Part shown: positions 20,002-28,545 of the stretch, in pieces | How positions within the stretch are numbered: the stretch's first letter is position 1 | Layout of the letters: each line of letters begins with the position of its first letter | Source of the DNA: an uncultured Bacteroides sp. | Lineage (GTDB): Bacteria; Bacteroidota; Bacteroidia; Bacteroidales; Bacteroidaceae | Direction: 5' to 3' | Assembly (NCBI GenBank): GCA_949296855.1 | Contig: CASFRN010000090.1 | Coordinates: 1 to 40,338, forward strand | DNA length: 40,338 nt | Notes under the pieces: model-generated | Seen by the model: the letters and a program-made list of their open reading frames with translations, nothing else | Database searches by the model: none | What the model was told of the DNA's origin: nothing | Made by a program: the position numbers and the translations under genes

Positions 20002-20055
20002 CGACCGAAACGAATCTTTTGTTAATGTAAAATGAAATAAACACGTAAAGTTGCC

Positions 20056-20748
20056 ATGAAAAAGTCTGATTTGCTGTTCATCGTGATTGTTGTAGCGATA
20101 TTCATTCCGTTTGTTGTGTTCGAACCGTTGTATGAAGGTTATAAAGCGTTTAATGCTTCCCACGGTATGGTGATGAGTTTCTTGAAATTCGCAGTTTTGT
20201 CTACCTTGGGCGAATTGCTGGGGCTTCGTCTGAGTTCGGGCAAATATTTGAAAGCGGGTTTCGGTATTGTCCCTCGTGCGGTAGTGTGGGGGATATTGGG
20301 TATGGGAATCAATCTGGCGATGATTGTATTTGCCAATGGCGTACCGGTGGCATTGGAATACATTGGCTTGAACGGCGCTTCTTCCTTTATGGCAGGTCCG
20401 TTTTGTGCGGCAAAGGTGCTGGTGGCTTTTTGCATTTCGGTAGCGATGAACAGTATTTTCGCTCCTGTATTCATGACGTTCCATAAGATAACCGATACGC
20501 ATATATTGGATTGTGGCGGTTCGGTACGGGCTTTGGTAACGCCGATTCCGATGACCCGCATCATTACGCATTTGAACTGGGATGTGCAGTGGAACTTTGT
20601 ATTTAAGAAGACCATTCCGCTTTTTTGGTTTCCTGCCCATACCATTACTTTCCTGTTGCCGAGCGAAGCGCGTGTCTTGTTCGCCGCTCTGCTGGGTGTG
20701 GCTTTGGGAGTCTTATTGGCGGTAGCAGCCCGAAAGAAGTCTTCGTAA
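20056..20748 (+). CDS. Mpv17/PMP22-like membrane protein
   Basis: 230 residues with an N-terminal hydrophobic helix (about 5-25) and roughly three to four further membrane segments. The C-terminal part WNFVFKKTIPLFWFPAHTITFLLPSEAR resembles the signature of the Mpv17/PMP22 family (W-x-P-x-Q-x-x-N-F-x-x-V-P-x-x-x-R), known mostly from mitochondria and peroxisomes of eukaryotes, where it may form channels. Here several signature residues differ, so the match is by pattern only. No role in Bacteroides is known to me. It is transcribed alone. Confidence 0.6.
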   Translation: MKKSDLLFIVIVVAIFIPFVVFEPLYEGYKAFNASHGMVMSFLKFAVLSTLGELLGLRLSSGKYLKAGFGIVPRAVVWGILGMGINLAMIVFANGVPVALEYIGLNGASSFMAGPFCAAKVLVAFCISVAMNSIFAPVFMTFHKITDTHILDCGGSVRALVTPIPMTRIITHLNWDVQWNFVFKKTIPLFWFPAHTITFLLPSEARVLFAALLGVALGVLLAVAARKKSS

Positions 20749-20840
20749 TCGTTTTGATTTTCTTTGATGATTTTGTTTGGCGGGGTATAAATCAATGTGT
20801 GATTAAATGGGTTAGAATCTGTTTCAGGTAGTCTTCTTTT

Positions 20841-20926
20841 TACGGTTTCCGTTCCAAAACCGTACGGTTTCCGAACCAAAAACATACGGTTTCCGTCCCA
20901 AGAACGTACGGTTTTGGGACGGAAAC
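20841..20926. repeat. 22-bp minisatellite ending in a palindrome
   Basis: Three head-to-tail units of exactly 22 bases start at 20841, 20863 and 20885, each beginning TACGGTTTCCG and ending in a CCAAAAACG-like run. A fourth, partly inverted unit follows at 20907. Units 3 and 4 form a palindrome (20889-20926) with 13-bp perfect arms GTTTCCGTCCCAA and TTGGGACGGAAAC. It lies about 90 bases after the Mpv17-like gene. Confidence 0.85.
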
Positions 20927-21188
20927 TATAAAAGGATGCCGTTCGCATCGATAACATAACCCAAATGTGAACTTAAATGTTTTGGATGTAGTTAAGGACT
21001 GATTATAAATGTACGTGTCAGGTTCTTCTTTGATTCATTCAAGACGGTCTGCTGAATATTTTGTACACGGATGTGATTTCTAATAAAAAGTGATAGAGAA
21101 ATTGAAGAATCAAATAGAATTTACAATAAAAACAGGTATATTTGTAAAAAATATGGCTCACGATGAACGCTCTTTGCCGGACTTTTCT

Positions 21189-21217
21189 TATCTTTGACCC
21201 GTTGCAAATAGCAACGG
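21189..21217 (+). promoter_or_regulatory. Candidate promoter and start-site hairpin for the DUF4988 gene
   Basis: TATCTTTG (21189-21196) is an exact -7 match. Directly after it, CCGTTGC and GCAACGG flank AAATA as a perfect 7-bp hairpin (21199-21217), at or near the transcription start. The leader to ATG 21490 would be about 285 bases. A TTTG upstream (21173) is only 12 bases away, so the -33 element is not supported. Confidence 0.4.
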
Positions 21218-21342
21218 ACATAATTTAGGAAGCGTTTAGCTTTATCCTTTTCAGAGAATCTGGACAATTCACTGCGCAAAAGGATAAGAAAGCGTTCTCC
21301 TTTGGTATCGGTATATATGTTTCTCAACGTATAGAGCCAAAG

Positions 21343-21420
21343 GTGTGAGCCATTTTCTTATTTTATTTGCGCGGGCAAGTCCAGAGCCTTCTGAAAGAAT
21401 AAAGAAAAACAGGCTCACAC
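21343..21420. repeat. Inverted repeat in the DUF4988 leader
   Basis: GTGTGAGCC (21343-21351) and GGCTCACAC (21412-21420) are perfect 9-bp arms. The match continues inward less perfectly (ATTTTCTTATT against AATAAAGAAAAA). The element ends 70 bases before ATG 21490 and could fold in the leader RNA. Confidence 0.45.
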
Positions 21421-21489
21421 TTCTTTTTATGTTTGCCATCCTTAATCTTTTGACGCACCGTGGGGTCTGTCGGTGCATGAATTGAAGCC

Positions 21490-24300
21490 ATGAAAAACAA
21501 ATTCTGGAAAAAAGCGAACATCTTTTTGTTGCTGGCATTTTTGTTGGCAGGTGTAGGGGCTTGTAAGTATGACGATGATGCCTTGTGGGACAAAGTCAAT
21601 TCTTTGGATGACCGTGTAACTGCTGTAGAAGGGCAGTTGGAGCAAACGAATTCCGGTCTTAACGCAATCAGTACGATTATCAATGCTTTGCAAGACAAGG
21701 TTTATGTAGAAAGCGTGACGGAGACGGGGGACGGGTATCAGATTAAGTTTTCCAATGGAGAAAGTGTCACCATTAAAGACGGCAAGGATGGTGAGGACGG
21801 AAAAGACGGTAAAGACGCTCCGGTTATTGGCGTTGATGAATTTGAAGGAAAGTATTACTGGGTGCGGATTATAGACGGGGTGAAGACCTGGTTGACAGAT
21901 GAAGGTGGCAATAAGCTTCCCGTTACGGGTGAAGATGCCGTGACCCCTCGGTTGAAGGTGAATGCCGATGGTTATTGGTTGGTTAGCTATGACGGAGGTG
22001 CAACGTTCGATTTGTTGCAAGACGAAAACGGCAATCCGGTGAAAGCCATAGGTGAAGACGGTAAAGACGGAGCGGACGGCACGGATGGGAATGACGGAAC
22101 AGACGGAAACTCGTTCTTTAGCGATGTGAGGATTGAAGGCGATGAATTGGTGTTGACATTGGCGGATGGCACTGTGTTGCGGATTGCAATCAACAATATA
22201 GCAGGCGTTTCATCCCCTGTGCATGAAACTTCAGAGAATTATGATATAACTTACCAGTATAACGATGGGGTTATTGTCTTAAACGAGAGGGCGCAAGTTT
22301 ATCTGGAAAAAGTAGAGGAAGACAGTATTTTGTTTTTCTCTTCTTCGACTCCTGCCAATATATTGCCGGAAGTGGGCGATATCATTTCGGCTAAAGTTAC
22401 GGAAAAGACTCCTTACGGGTTAGGCAATGAAGTCATTTCGCGTACGGAAGAAGACGGTTTAATAAAATGTGTCACGTCTGTCGCTCCGCTTGACGATATA
22501 TTCGAAGTGTTGGAACTTACTTCTAGCTTCTCGCTTACTGATTTAGTGGAAAACGAGGGAGGCTTTTACGATGAAGAAGGGAATTATTACGAGTATACCA
22601 TCGAGAATGTGGACGACATGATGGCTGAGGCTGGCACAAGAGCTTCTGTCGGGTCGAAAGAAGCTTTGGTGATTCCGCTTAATAAACCTACATCAAACGG
22701 TCCTTACGCGAAGGCAAACTTGCTTTTGGGTGGAATCTTTACTTTTAATAAGAGCAAGGAAAACAAGACGTTTGAATGTTCTTTAGAGCCTTCTTTCGGG
22801 GTTGCAGGAGAATTAGGAGTAGCTGGTGAGTGGATTGACGGAAATGTATTAGAGTTGATAAGGAAAATACCGGTTTTTAAGGCTTCGTTACCCATTGGAG
22901 GGGTAATTAACTTGCGTCCTTTCTTGAATTTTGCCGCTAATCTTGCCGTAGAAGGAAGCGGAAGTATGTCTTTAGGCTTTAGCCGTAATTTTAGTTTTAA
23001 GTGCGGCTGGACAGAGGAAGGATGGTTTAACCGAAATACTTCTTCCGCATTTACTTTGGATGAAGTCTTTAATTCGTTTGCTATCAACGGTGAAGTGGGG
23101 ATTGGTCCCAAAGGAAGTTTTGAATTGGGATGCGGGTTGTACACCGAGGATTTGTCTGTATCGGTAGTCGCAGAGCCTTTTTTGAAGTTTGGAGCGGAGT
23201 TAGGCATATCAGGGGAGAAAGGAAATAACCGCTGGCAGATTGGAGGACAGTCGGCGAAATTAGATTTGACCTGTGATTTTATAGGGGAAATAAGAGCGAA
23301 ACTATTCAACTGGGAATTGTATGGGAATAAAGTGGAGTTGGCGGAAGTTAACTTGTTGAACCTGAAGACACCGATTTTCCCAGAACTGGAAAACGGCTCT
23401 TTGAGCGTTGCTTTAACAAATGAAGAGCCGTTGACGTTTGATGCACAATATACAGCGACAGGCGGTGCTTTGGCTAAATTGCTGGGCGGAATGCCTTCCA
23501 TGAGGGTTGATAAGGATGATGCCGAAGTGTATCATATCATTGATGACCAGGAAATCAATTGGACGACACCGACAACCTTAAATTATGAATTGACCGGTTT
23601 GGAAAAGGATGTCACTTATACGGCTGTTCCTTGTATCTATATCGGTGACGCTTGTTATGAATGGGAAGGCGTTGACTTTTTGTCAGAAGGAGAAGAGGAC
23701 GAACGTTTGGATGACGTAGTGCCTGAAGAAATTCGTGATAAGATGGAAGAATATATGCCTATTTATGGCGGTGTTAATCCTCCTAATATAGAAGGAACTT
23801 TTCTTGCAAGTCCGTTTGTGGCTGTTTATTGTGAAGATGAAGGAAACGGTGGGTATGCTCCTGGAACCGTGATGAGTAATCCAATGAGACTTCATTTTTA
23901 TAACCAAAATCCAGTCGATAATACATTAGATTATCAAAGTCAAGAAGGGTCTATAGCATCATATAGTGGAGAAGGAGTATTTATTAGTGGAACAGGTAAT
24001 GATTTTACAATTTTCTTTAATTCTATCGGTGTAAGTCATGGCATTGATACGAAAATAGCCCTTGTCGTTTCTGGAACAAAAACAGATAACGGTATAAAAG
24101 ACCTTTATTATGCATTTGTTATGGTTGAAAAAGGGGATGATCCTTTAGGCGAATTGATGGCAGAAGGTGTCTTTCGGGTATTTAAGGATGAAGACGGCTT
24201 AAGTACTCCGGCATCACGTTCTGCATTTACTCGGTCTGCTTCTGAAGAATTAGAGGATTACATTTCTCCTTTGATTCGTGGAATGAATTATAAAGAATAG
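21490..24300 (+). CDS. Large DUF4988-type lipoprotein with collagen-like repeats
   Basis: 936 residues. The lipoprotein signal ends at C25 (GVGAC), followed by KYDDD, which resembles the Lys-acidic surface-export signal of Bacteroidetes lipoproteins. Residues 31-70 form a coiled coil, as in the DUF4988 (PL29 lyase N-terminal) domain. Two Gly-X-Asp collagen-like stretches (about 98-109 and 188-206) flank a beta-rich segment (111-185). The remaining 700 residues match nothing I know: a Gly-rich, beta-strand-rich middle (about 400-640) and a C-terminal domain of about 170 residues. No catalytic motif is visible, and a lyase function is not supported. The last 500 bases look richer in A/T than the first part. 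It is preceded by a long non-coding leader and followed by a hairpin. Confidence 0.8.
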   Translation: MKNKFWKKANIFLLLAFLLAGVGACKYDDDALWDKVNSLDDRVTAVEGQLEQTNSGLNAISTIINALQDKVYVESVTETGDGYQIKFSNGESVTIKDGKDGEDGKDGKDAPVIGVDEFEGKYYWVRIIDGVKTWLTDEGGNKLPVTGEDAVTPRLKVNADGYWLVSYDGGATFDLLQDENGNPVKAIGEDGKDGADGTDGNDGTDGNSFFSDVRIEGDELVLTLADGTVLRIAINNIAGVSSPVHETSENYDITYQYNDGVIVLNERAQVYLEKVEEDSILFFSSSTPANILPEVGDIISAKVTEKTPYGLGNEVISRTEEDGLIKCVTSVAPLDDIFEVLELTSSFSLTDLVENEGGFYDEEGNYYEYTIENVDDMMAEAGTRASVGSKEALVIPLNKPTSNGPYAKANLLLGGIFTFNKSKENKTFECSLEPSFGVAGELGVAGEWIDGNVLELIRKIPVFKASLPIGGVINLRPFLNFAANLAVEGSGSMSLGFSRNFSFKCGWTEEGWFNRNTSSAFTLDEVFNSFAINGEVGIGPKGSFELGCGLYTEDLSVSVVAEPFLKFGAELGISGEKGNNRWQIGGQSAKLDLTCDFIGEIRAKLFNWELYGNKVELAEVNLLNLKTPIFPELENGSLSVALTNEEPLTFDAQYTATGGALAKLLGGMPSMRVDKDDAEVYHIIDDQEINWTTPTTLNYELTGLEKDVTYTAVPCIYIGDACYEWEGVDFLSEGEEDERLDDVVPEEIRDKMEEYMPIYGGVNPPNIEGTFLASPFVAVYCEDEGNGGYAPGTVMSNPMRLHFYNQNPVDNTLDYQSQEGSIASYSGEGVFISGTGNDFTIFFNSIGVSHGIDTKIALVVSGTKTDNGIKDLYYAFVMVEKGDDPLGELMAEGVFRVFKDEDGLSTPASRSAFTRSASEELEDYISPLIRGMNYKE

Positions 24301-24352
24301 TGTGAATTGCATTATTATCAGATTGTTAGATTTGATGTTGTGTGTTAAATAG

Positions 24353-24385
24353 TTGGTGGGTAAAATGTATAGTTTTGCCCACCAA
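24353..24385. terminator. Bidirectional terminator hairpin
   Basis: TTGGTGGGTAAAA and TTTTGCCCACCAA pair around TGTATAG with one G-T wobble. It lies 52 bases after the DUF4988 gene and just past the truncated hicA on the other strand, so it could stop transcription from both sides. Confidence 0.7.
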
Positions 24386-24390
24386 GTGTA

Positions 24391-24456
24391 TTATCTGTTT
24401 GTGAAAAATTCACGGAATTCGTTTAACGGGACATTGCTTAATTTCTGTGTATTCAT
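24391..24456 (-). pseudogene. Truncated hicA-like toxin remnant
   Basis: The ATG at 24456 overlaps the stop codon of the HicB-like gene as ATGA, the usual coupling in hicB-hicA pairs. The frame encodes only 21 residues, MNTQKLSNVPLNEFREFFTNR, then TAA. From memory, Bacteroides HicA toxins begin with a similar K-x-S-x-x-x-L-x-x-F-R-x-F pattern and continue for about 60 more residues with a G-G-H motif. That remainder is absent here; the terminator hairpin follows within a few bases. I infer a deleted toxin gene. A chance small frame is the alternative. Confidence 0.5.
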
Positions 24457-24839
24457 GCGAAAGAAGGGATGGAAAGGTTTTCCATGTATTTTGAATATTC
24501 TTTATTCTCTATCAGATTCTTGAAATCCGGATTTCGTTTCATCATGAAAACCGTGTCAGGAGATATGAGTTTGTGTTGCTTTATGCTTTCCACTTTCCAT
24601 CCGTGTTTTTGCAAATCTTCCGTTAACGTATGTTCGTGGATGCAGTATTCGAGGTATTGGCGTACTACTTCACCGAAAGATTGTTTGGCTTCAATCTCAC
24701 TTTTGCCATATCCGGAGATGTCAAGGGCAGGGCAATAAGCAATATATGTTTCTTCTTCCGTGAAAATATACACACCTAAAACCAGATTAACCTGTGATTC
24801 TCCGGTGTTGTAGGCTGCTTTAAATGAATGAGTAGACAT
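24453..24839 (-). CDS. HicB-like antitoxin
   Basis: 128 residues from ATG 24839. A longer frame from 24905 exists, but a TATCTTTG box at 24862-24869 lies inside it. The core VLGVYIFTEEETYIAYCPALDISGYGKSEIEAKQSF has the partial RNase H-like fold pattern of HicB antitoxins (a strand, Y-x-A-x-x-P-x-L-x-x-x-G-x-x, a helix with A-x-x-x-x). HicB normally binds and blocks the RNA-cleaving toxin HicA and represses its own operon. The expected partner directly downstream seems truncated, so this may be a solitary antitoxin or regulator. The C-terminal region (about 85-128) is charged. Confidence 0.7.
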   Translation of the reverse strand: MSTHSFKAAYNTGESQVNLVLGVYIFTEEETYIAYCPALDISGYGKSEIEAKQSFGEVVRQYLEYCIHEHTLTEDLQKHGWKVESIKQHKLISPDTVFMMKRNPDFKNLIENKEYSKYMENLSIPSFA

Positions 24840-24861
24840 AAATTGAGTTTTAGATTTTTGG

Positions 24862-24869
24862 CAAAGATA
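24862..24869 (-). promoter_or_regulatory. Candidate -7 element for the HicB-like gene
   Basis: The minus strand reads TATCTTTG, an exact TAnnTTTG match. The start of transcription would be about 16 bases before ATG 24839, which argues against the longer frame. No good -33 TTTG is present. Confidence 0.5.
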
Positions 24870-24942
24870 GTGATTCTTGCCCAAACCGCCATTGTTTTCT
24901 AACATAAATTCTCCCTTGCTTATGTGAATATTAGCTGAAAAG

Positions 24943-24974
24943 TTTTCCGGATATTCTTTTTTCTTATAAATTTG
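24943..24974 (+). promoter_or_regulatory. Candidate promoter of ileS
   Basis: TTTT (24943-24946), a 20-base spacer and TAAATTTG (24967-24974) fit the consensus with one mismatch in the -33 box. The leader to ATG 25036 would be about 55 bases. I see no T-box-like structure in it. Confidence 0.5.
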
Positions 24975-25035
24975 CAGCCTAAATTCGGGAAGGGTATTTC
25001 CGAAGAAAAAACGAAAAAAGATAAATGCATTCTAT

Positions 25036-28000
25036 ATGAGCAAGAAATTTACCGAATATTCACAACTGAACCTTTCAGACATCAACAAGGAAGTGCTGAA
25101 GAAATGGGACGAGAACGATGTGTTCTCCCGCAGTATGACGGAACGTGAAGGGCATCCTTCTTTTGTATTCTACGAAGGACCTCCCTCGGCAAACGGTATG
25201 CCGGGCATCCACCACGTGATGGCGCGTACGATTAAGGACACTTTCTGCCGTTATAAGACCATGAAAGGTTTTCAGGTGAAGCGCAAAGCCGGTTGGGACA
25301 CACACGGATTGCCCGTGGAACTTGGTGTAGAAAAGGCGTTGGGCATTACGAAAGAAGACATAGGCAAGACCATATCGGTGGCTGAATATAACCAGCATTG
25401 CCGCACGGACGTGATGAAGTTCACCAAGGAATGGACTGACCTGACTCACAAAATGGGTTATTGGGTAGACCTGAACAATCCGTATATCACGTATGATAAC
25501 CGCTATATCGAAACTCTGTGGTGGCTCTTGCAGCAACTTTATAAGAAAGGCTTGTTGTATAAAGGATATACCATCCAGCCTTATTCTCCGGCGGCAGGTA
25601 CGGGACTTAGCTCGCACGAACTGAACCAGCCGGGATGTTATCGGGACGTGAAAGACCTGACCGTAGTAGGGCAGTTCAAGATAAAGAACCCGAAGCCCGA
25701 AATGGCTGAGTGGGGAACTCCTTATTTCTTAGCCTGGACCACGACTCCGTGGACGTTGCCTTCGAATACCGCGCTCTGCGTAGGCCCGAAGATAGATTAT
25801 GTAGCCGTTCAGACTTACAATCCTTATACTTCTGAAAAGATAACGGTAGTGTTGGCAAAGGCTTTGCTTTACACGCACTTCAACAAGAAGGCGGAAGGCA
25901 TGGCATTGGAAGACTATAAGCCGGGCGATAAGCTGGTGCCGTTTAAGGTGGTAGGCGAATACAAAGGGCCGGACTTGGTAGGCATGGAATACGAACAACT
26001 CTTCCCGTGGGTGAAACCTGTAGAATTGGACGAGGACGGAAACTGGCGCGATGCTTCTGCCAAAGCTTTCCGTGTCATTCCGGGTGATTATGTAACCGTA
26101 GAAGACGGTACGGGTATCGTTCATATCGCTCCTACCTTCGGTGCGGACGATGCTTTCGTGGCAAAAGCCGCTGGCATCCCTTCGCTCTTCATGATTAACA
26201 AGAAAGGCGAGACACGCCCGATGGTTGACCTGACCGGAAAATTCTACCAGCTGGATGAACTGGACGAAAAGTTTGTTGCCGAATGCGTGAATACCGATAT
26301 ATATAAGGAGTATCAAGGCAGATGGGTGAAGAACGCATACGACCCTGCCTTCACCGTCGATGGCAAATATGATGAAAAGGCTGCGCAAGCGGCTGAGTCG
26401 CTCGATGTATATATCTGCATGAAGATGAAGCAAGCGAATCTGGCATTCAAGATGGAAAAGCACGTGCACAACTATCCGCACTGCTGGCGTACCGACAAGC
26501 CGGTGCTTTACTATCCGCTCGATAGCTGGTTTATCCGCTCTACGGCTTGCAAGGAACGGATGATTGAGCTGAACAAGACCATCAACTGGAAACCGGAATC
26601 GACCGGTTCGGGACGTTTCGGCAAATGGCTGGAGAACCTGAACGACTGGAACTTGAGCCGTTCGCGCTATTGGGGAACTCCGCTTCCTATCTGGCGCGAC
26701 GAGGATGGCGCGGAAATCTGCATTGGCTCGGTAGAAGAACTGTACAATGAAATCGAAAAAGCGGTTGAGGCTGGCTTCATGAAGGAAAATCCGTATAAGA
26801 AGTTGGGCTTCGTTCCGGGAAAATATACGAAAGAAAATTACGATAAGATAGATTTGCACCGTCCGTATGTAGACGATATCGTCCTGGTTTCGCCTGCAGG
26901 CAAACCGATGAAGCGTGAAGCGGACCTGATAGACGTTTGGTTCGATTCGGGTTCGATGCCTTACGCTCAACTCCACTATCCGTTCGAGAACAAAGAACTG
27001 GTAGATAGCCGTTCGTATTATCCGGCGGATTTCATCGCCGAAGGTGTAGACCAGACCCGCGGATGGTTCTTTACCCTCCATGCGATAGCTACGATGGTAT
27101 TCGATAGCGTGGCTTACAAGAATGTCATTTCCAATGGATTGGTGTTGGATAAGAACGGCAATAAGATGTCGAAGCGTTTGGGCAATGCGGTAGACCCGTT
27201 CAGTACCATCGAGAAGTTCGGTTCCGACCCCTTGCGCTGGTACATGATTACGAACTCGGCTCCGTGGGATAACCTGAAGTTTGATACGGACGGAGTGGAC
27301 GAAGTGCGCCGCAAGTTCTTCGGCACCTTATATAATACTTATTCGTTCTTTGCTCTTTATGCCAATGTAGACGGCTTTACCTATGCCGAAAAAGACGTGC
27401 CGGTATCAGAACGTCCGGAAATCGACCGCTGGATTCTGTCTTTGCTCAATTCGTTGATAAAAGATGTAGATGCTTGCTTCAATGATTACGAACCTACAAA
27501 GGCAGGACGTCTGATTACAGACTTTGTAAACGATAACCTGAGTAACTGGTATGTGCGCCTGAACCGGAAACGTTTCTGGGGAAGCGCGATGTCGCAAGAC
27601 AAATTGTCGGCTTACCAAACTTTGTACACTTGTTTGGAAACGGTGGCGAAACTGATGGCTCCGATTGCTCCGTTCTATGCCGACCGCCTGTATATGGACT
27701 TGATTAAGGTGACGGAACGTGACCATGTGGTATCGGTACACCTGGCGAACTTCCCCGAAGCGAACGAAAGTCTGATAGACAAGGAACTGGAAGCCCGTAT
27801 GCGGATGGCTCAGGATGTTACTTCCATGATATTGGCCTTGCGCCGTAAGGTGAACATCAAGGTGCGCCAGCCGCTGCAGTGCATCATGGTTCCTGTAGTC
27901 GATGAAGAGCAAAAACGTCATATCGAGGCAGTGAAAGACCTGATTCTGAATGAAGTGAACGTGAAGGAACTTCAGTTTGTAGAAGAAGCCGGCGTGCTGG

Positions 28001-28521
28001 TGAAGAAGGTGAAATGCGACTTCAAGAAGCTGGGACCGAAATTCGGAAAGCGTATGAAAACCGTAGCCGCAGGTGTAGGTGAGATGTCGCAGGAAGCTAT
28101 TGCCGAACTGGAACGGAACGGGAAATACGCCCTTCAATTGGCAGATGGTGAAGCCATGATTGAAGCATCGGATGTGGAAATCTATAGCGAGGACATTCCG
28201 GGCTGGCTGGTAGCGAACGAAGGCAAGCTGACCGTGGCTTTGGAAGTGACCATCACCGAAGACCTGCGCCGTGAAGGTATCGCCCGTGAACTGGTGAACC
28301 GCATCCAGAATATTCGGAAGAGTAACGGATTTGAAATAACGGATAAGATCCATATCGTCTTGTCTAAAAATCCGGACACCGATGATGCGGTAAAAGAATA
28401 TAATACCTATATTTGTAATCAGGTATTGGCAGACTCATTGGATTTGGCAAATGAGGTGCCGGGTGGTGTTGAACTGAACTTTGATGATTTTACATTGTAT
28501 GTGAAGGTATCAAAACTCTAA
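25036..28521 (+). CDS. ileS: Isoleucyl-tRNA synthetase
   Basis: 1161 residues, longer than the roughly 940 of E. coli IleRS. It charges tRNA-Ile with isoleucine in the cytoplasm. The first active-site motif is GIHH (57-60, in PPSANGMPGIHHVMAR) in place of HIGH, and the second is KMSKR (710-714). An editing domain lies between them, with GWDTHGLPVE and TTTPWTLPSNTALCV visible. The C-terminal zinc-binding cysteines typical of the short bacterial type are absent. Length and motifs point to the eukaryote-like IleRS2 subtype. It is the first gene of an operon with the DksA-like gene and lspA. Confidence 0.97.
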   Translation: MSKKFTEYSQLNLSDINKEVLKKWDENDVFSRSMTEREGHPSFVFYEGPPSANGMPGIHHVMARTIKDTFCRYKTMKGFQVKRKAGWDTHGLPVELGVEKALGITKEDIGKTISVAEYNQHCRTDVMKFTKEWTDLTHKMGYWVDLNNPYITYDNRYIETLWWLLQQLYKKGLLYKGYTIQPYSPAAGTGLSSHELNQPGCYRDVKDLTVVGQFKIKNPKPEMAEWGTPYFLAWTTTPWTLPSNTALCVGPKIDYVAVQTYNPYTSEKITVVLAKALLYTHFNKKAEGMALEDYKPGDKLVPFKVVGEYKGPDLVGMEYEQLFPWVKPVELDEDGNWRDASAKAFRVIPGDYVTVEDGTGIVHIAPTFGADDAFVAKAAGIPSLFMINKKGETRPMVDLTGKFYQLDELDEKFVAECVNTDIYKEYQGRWVKNAYDPAFTVDGKYDEKAAQAAESLDVYICMKMKQANLAFKMEKHVHNYPHCWRTDKPVLYYPLDSWFIRSTACKERMIELNKTINWKPESTGSGRFGKWLENLNDWNLSRSRYWGTPLPIWRDEDGAEICIGSVEELYNEIEKAVEAGFMKENPYKKLGFVPGKYTKENYDKIDLHRPYVDDIVLVSPAGKPMKREADLIDVWFDSGSMPYAQLHYPFENKELVDSRSYYPADFIAEGVDQTRGWFFTLHAIATMVFDSVAYKNVISNGLVLDKNGNKMSKRLGNAVDPFSTIEKFGSDPLRWYMITNSAPWDNLKFDTDGVDEVRRKFFGTLYNTYSFFALYANVDGFTYAEKDVPVSERPEIDRWILSLLNSLIKDVDACFNDYEPTKAGRLITDFVNDNLSNWYVRLNRKRFWGSAMSQDKLSAYQTLYTCLETVAKLMAPIAPFYADRLYMDLIKVTERDHVVSVHLANFPEANESLIDKELEARMRMAQDVTSMILALRRKVNIKVRQPLQCIMVPVVDEEQKRHIEAVKDLILNEVNVKELQFVEEAGVLVKKVKCDFKKLGPKFGKRMKTVAAGVGEMSQEAIAELERNGKYALQLADGEAMIEASDVEIYSEDIPGWLVANEGKLTVALEVTITEDLRREGIARELVNRIQNIRKSNGFEITDKIHIVLSKNPDTDDAVKEYNTYICNQVLADSLDLANEVPGGVELNFDDFTLYVKVSKL

Positions 28522-28545
28522 TATTAACTTTAAAACATTTATCTT

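Larger units (their letters stand above)
20749..21489. other. 741-base non-coding stretch
   Basis: No convincing gene lies here. The left part holds the 22-bp minisatellite (20841-20926). The right part holds a -7 box and hairpin (21189-21217) and a longer inverted repeat (21343-21420), which would be the leader of the DUF4988 gene. A charged, protein-like frame on the minus strand (about 21121-21357) has no ATG and is not called. Confidence 0.6.

Noticed and set aside
20841-20926. CRISPR array
   Set aside because: The 22-base units are head to tail with no unique spacers, and no cas gene is present.
20139-20957. 272-codon minus-strand frame crossing the minisatellite
   Set aside because: It is antisense to the Mpv17-like gene, and the part outside it only translates the repeat.
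24967-25035. T-box riboswitch before ileS
   Set aside because: The leader is only about 55 bases, with no T-box motif or terminator fold.
25729-27081. 450-codon open frame on the minus strand
   Set aside because: It lies entirely inside ileS in antisense, and its translation has no domain or sensible composition.
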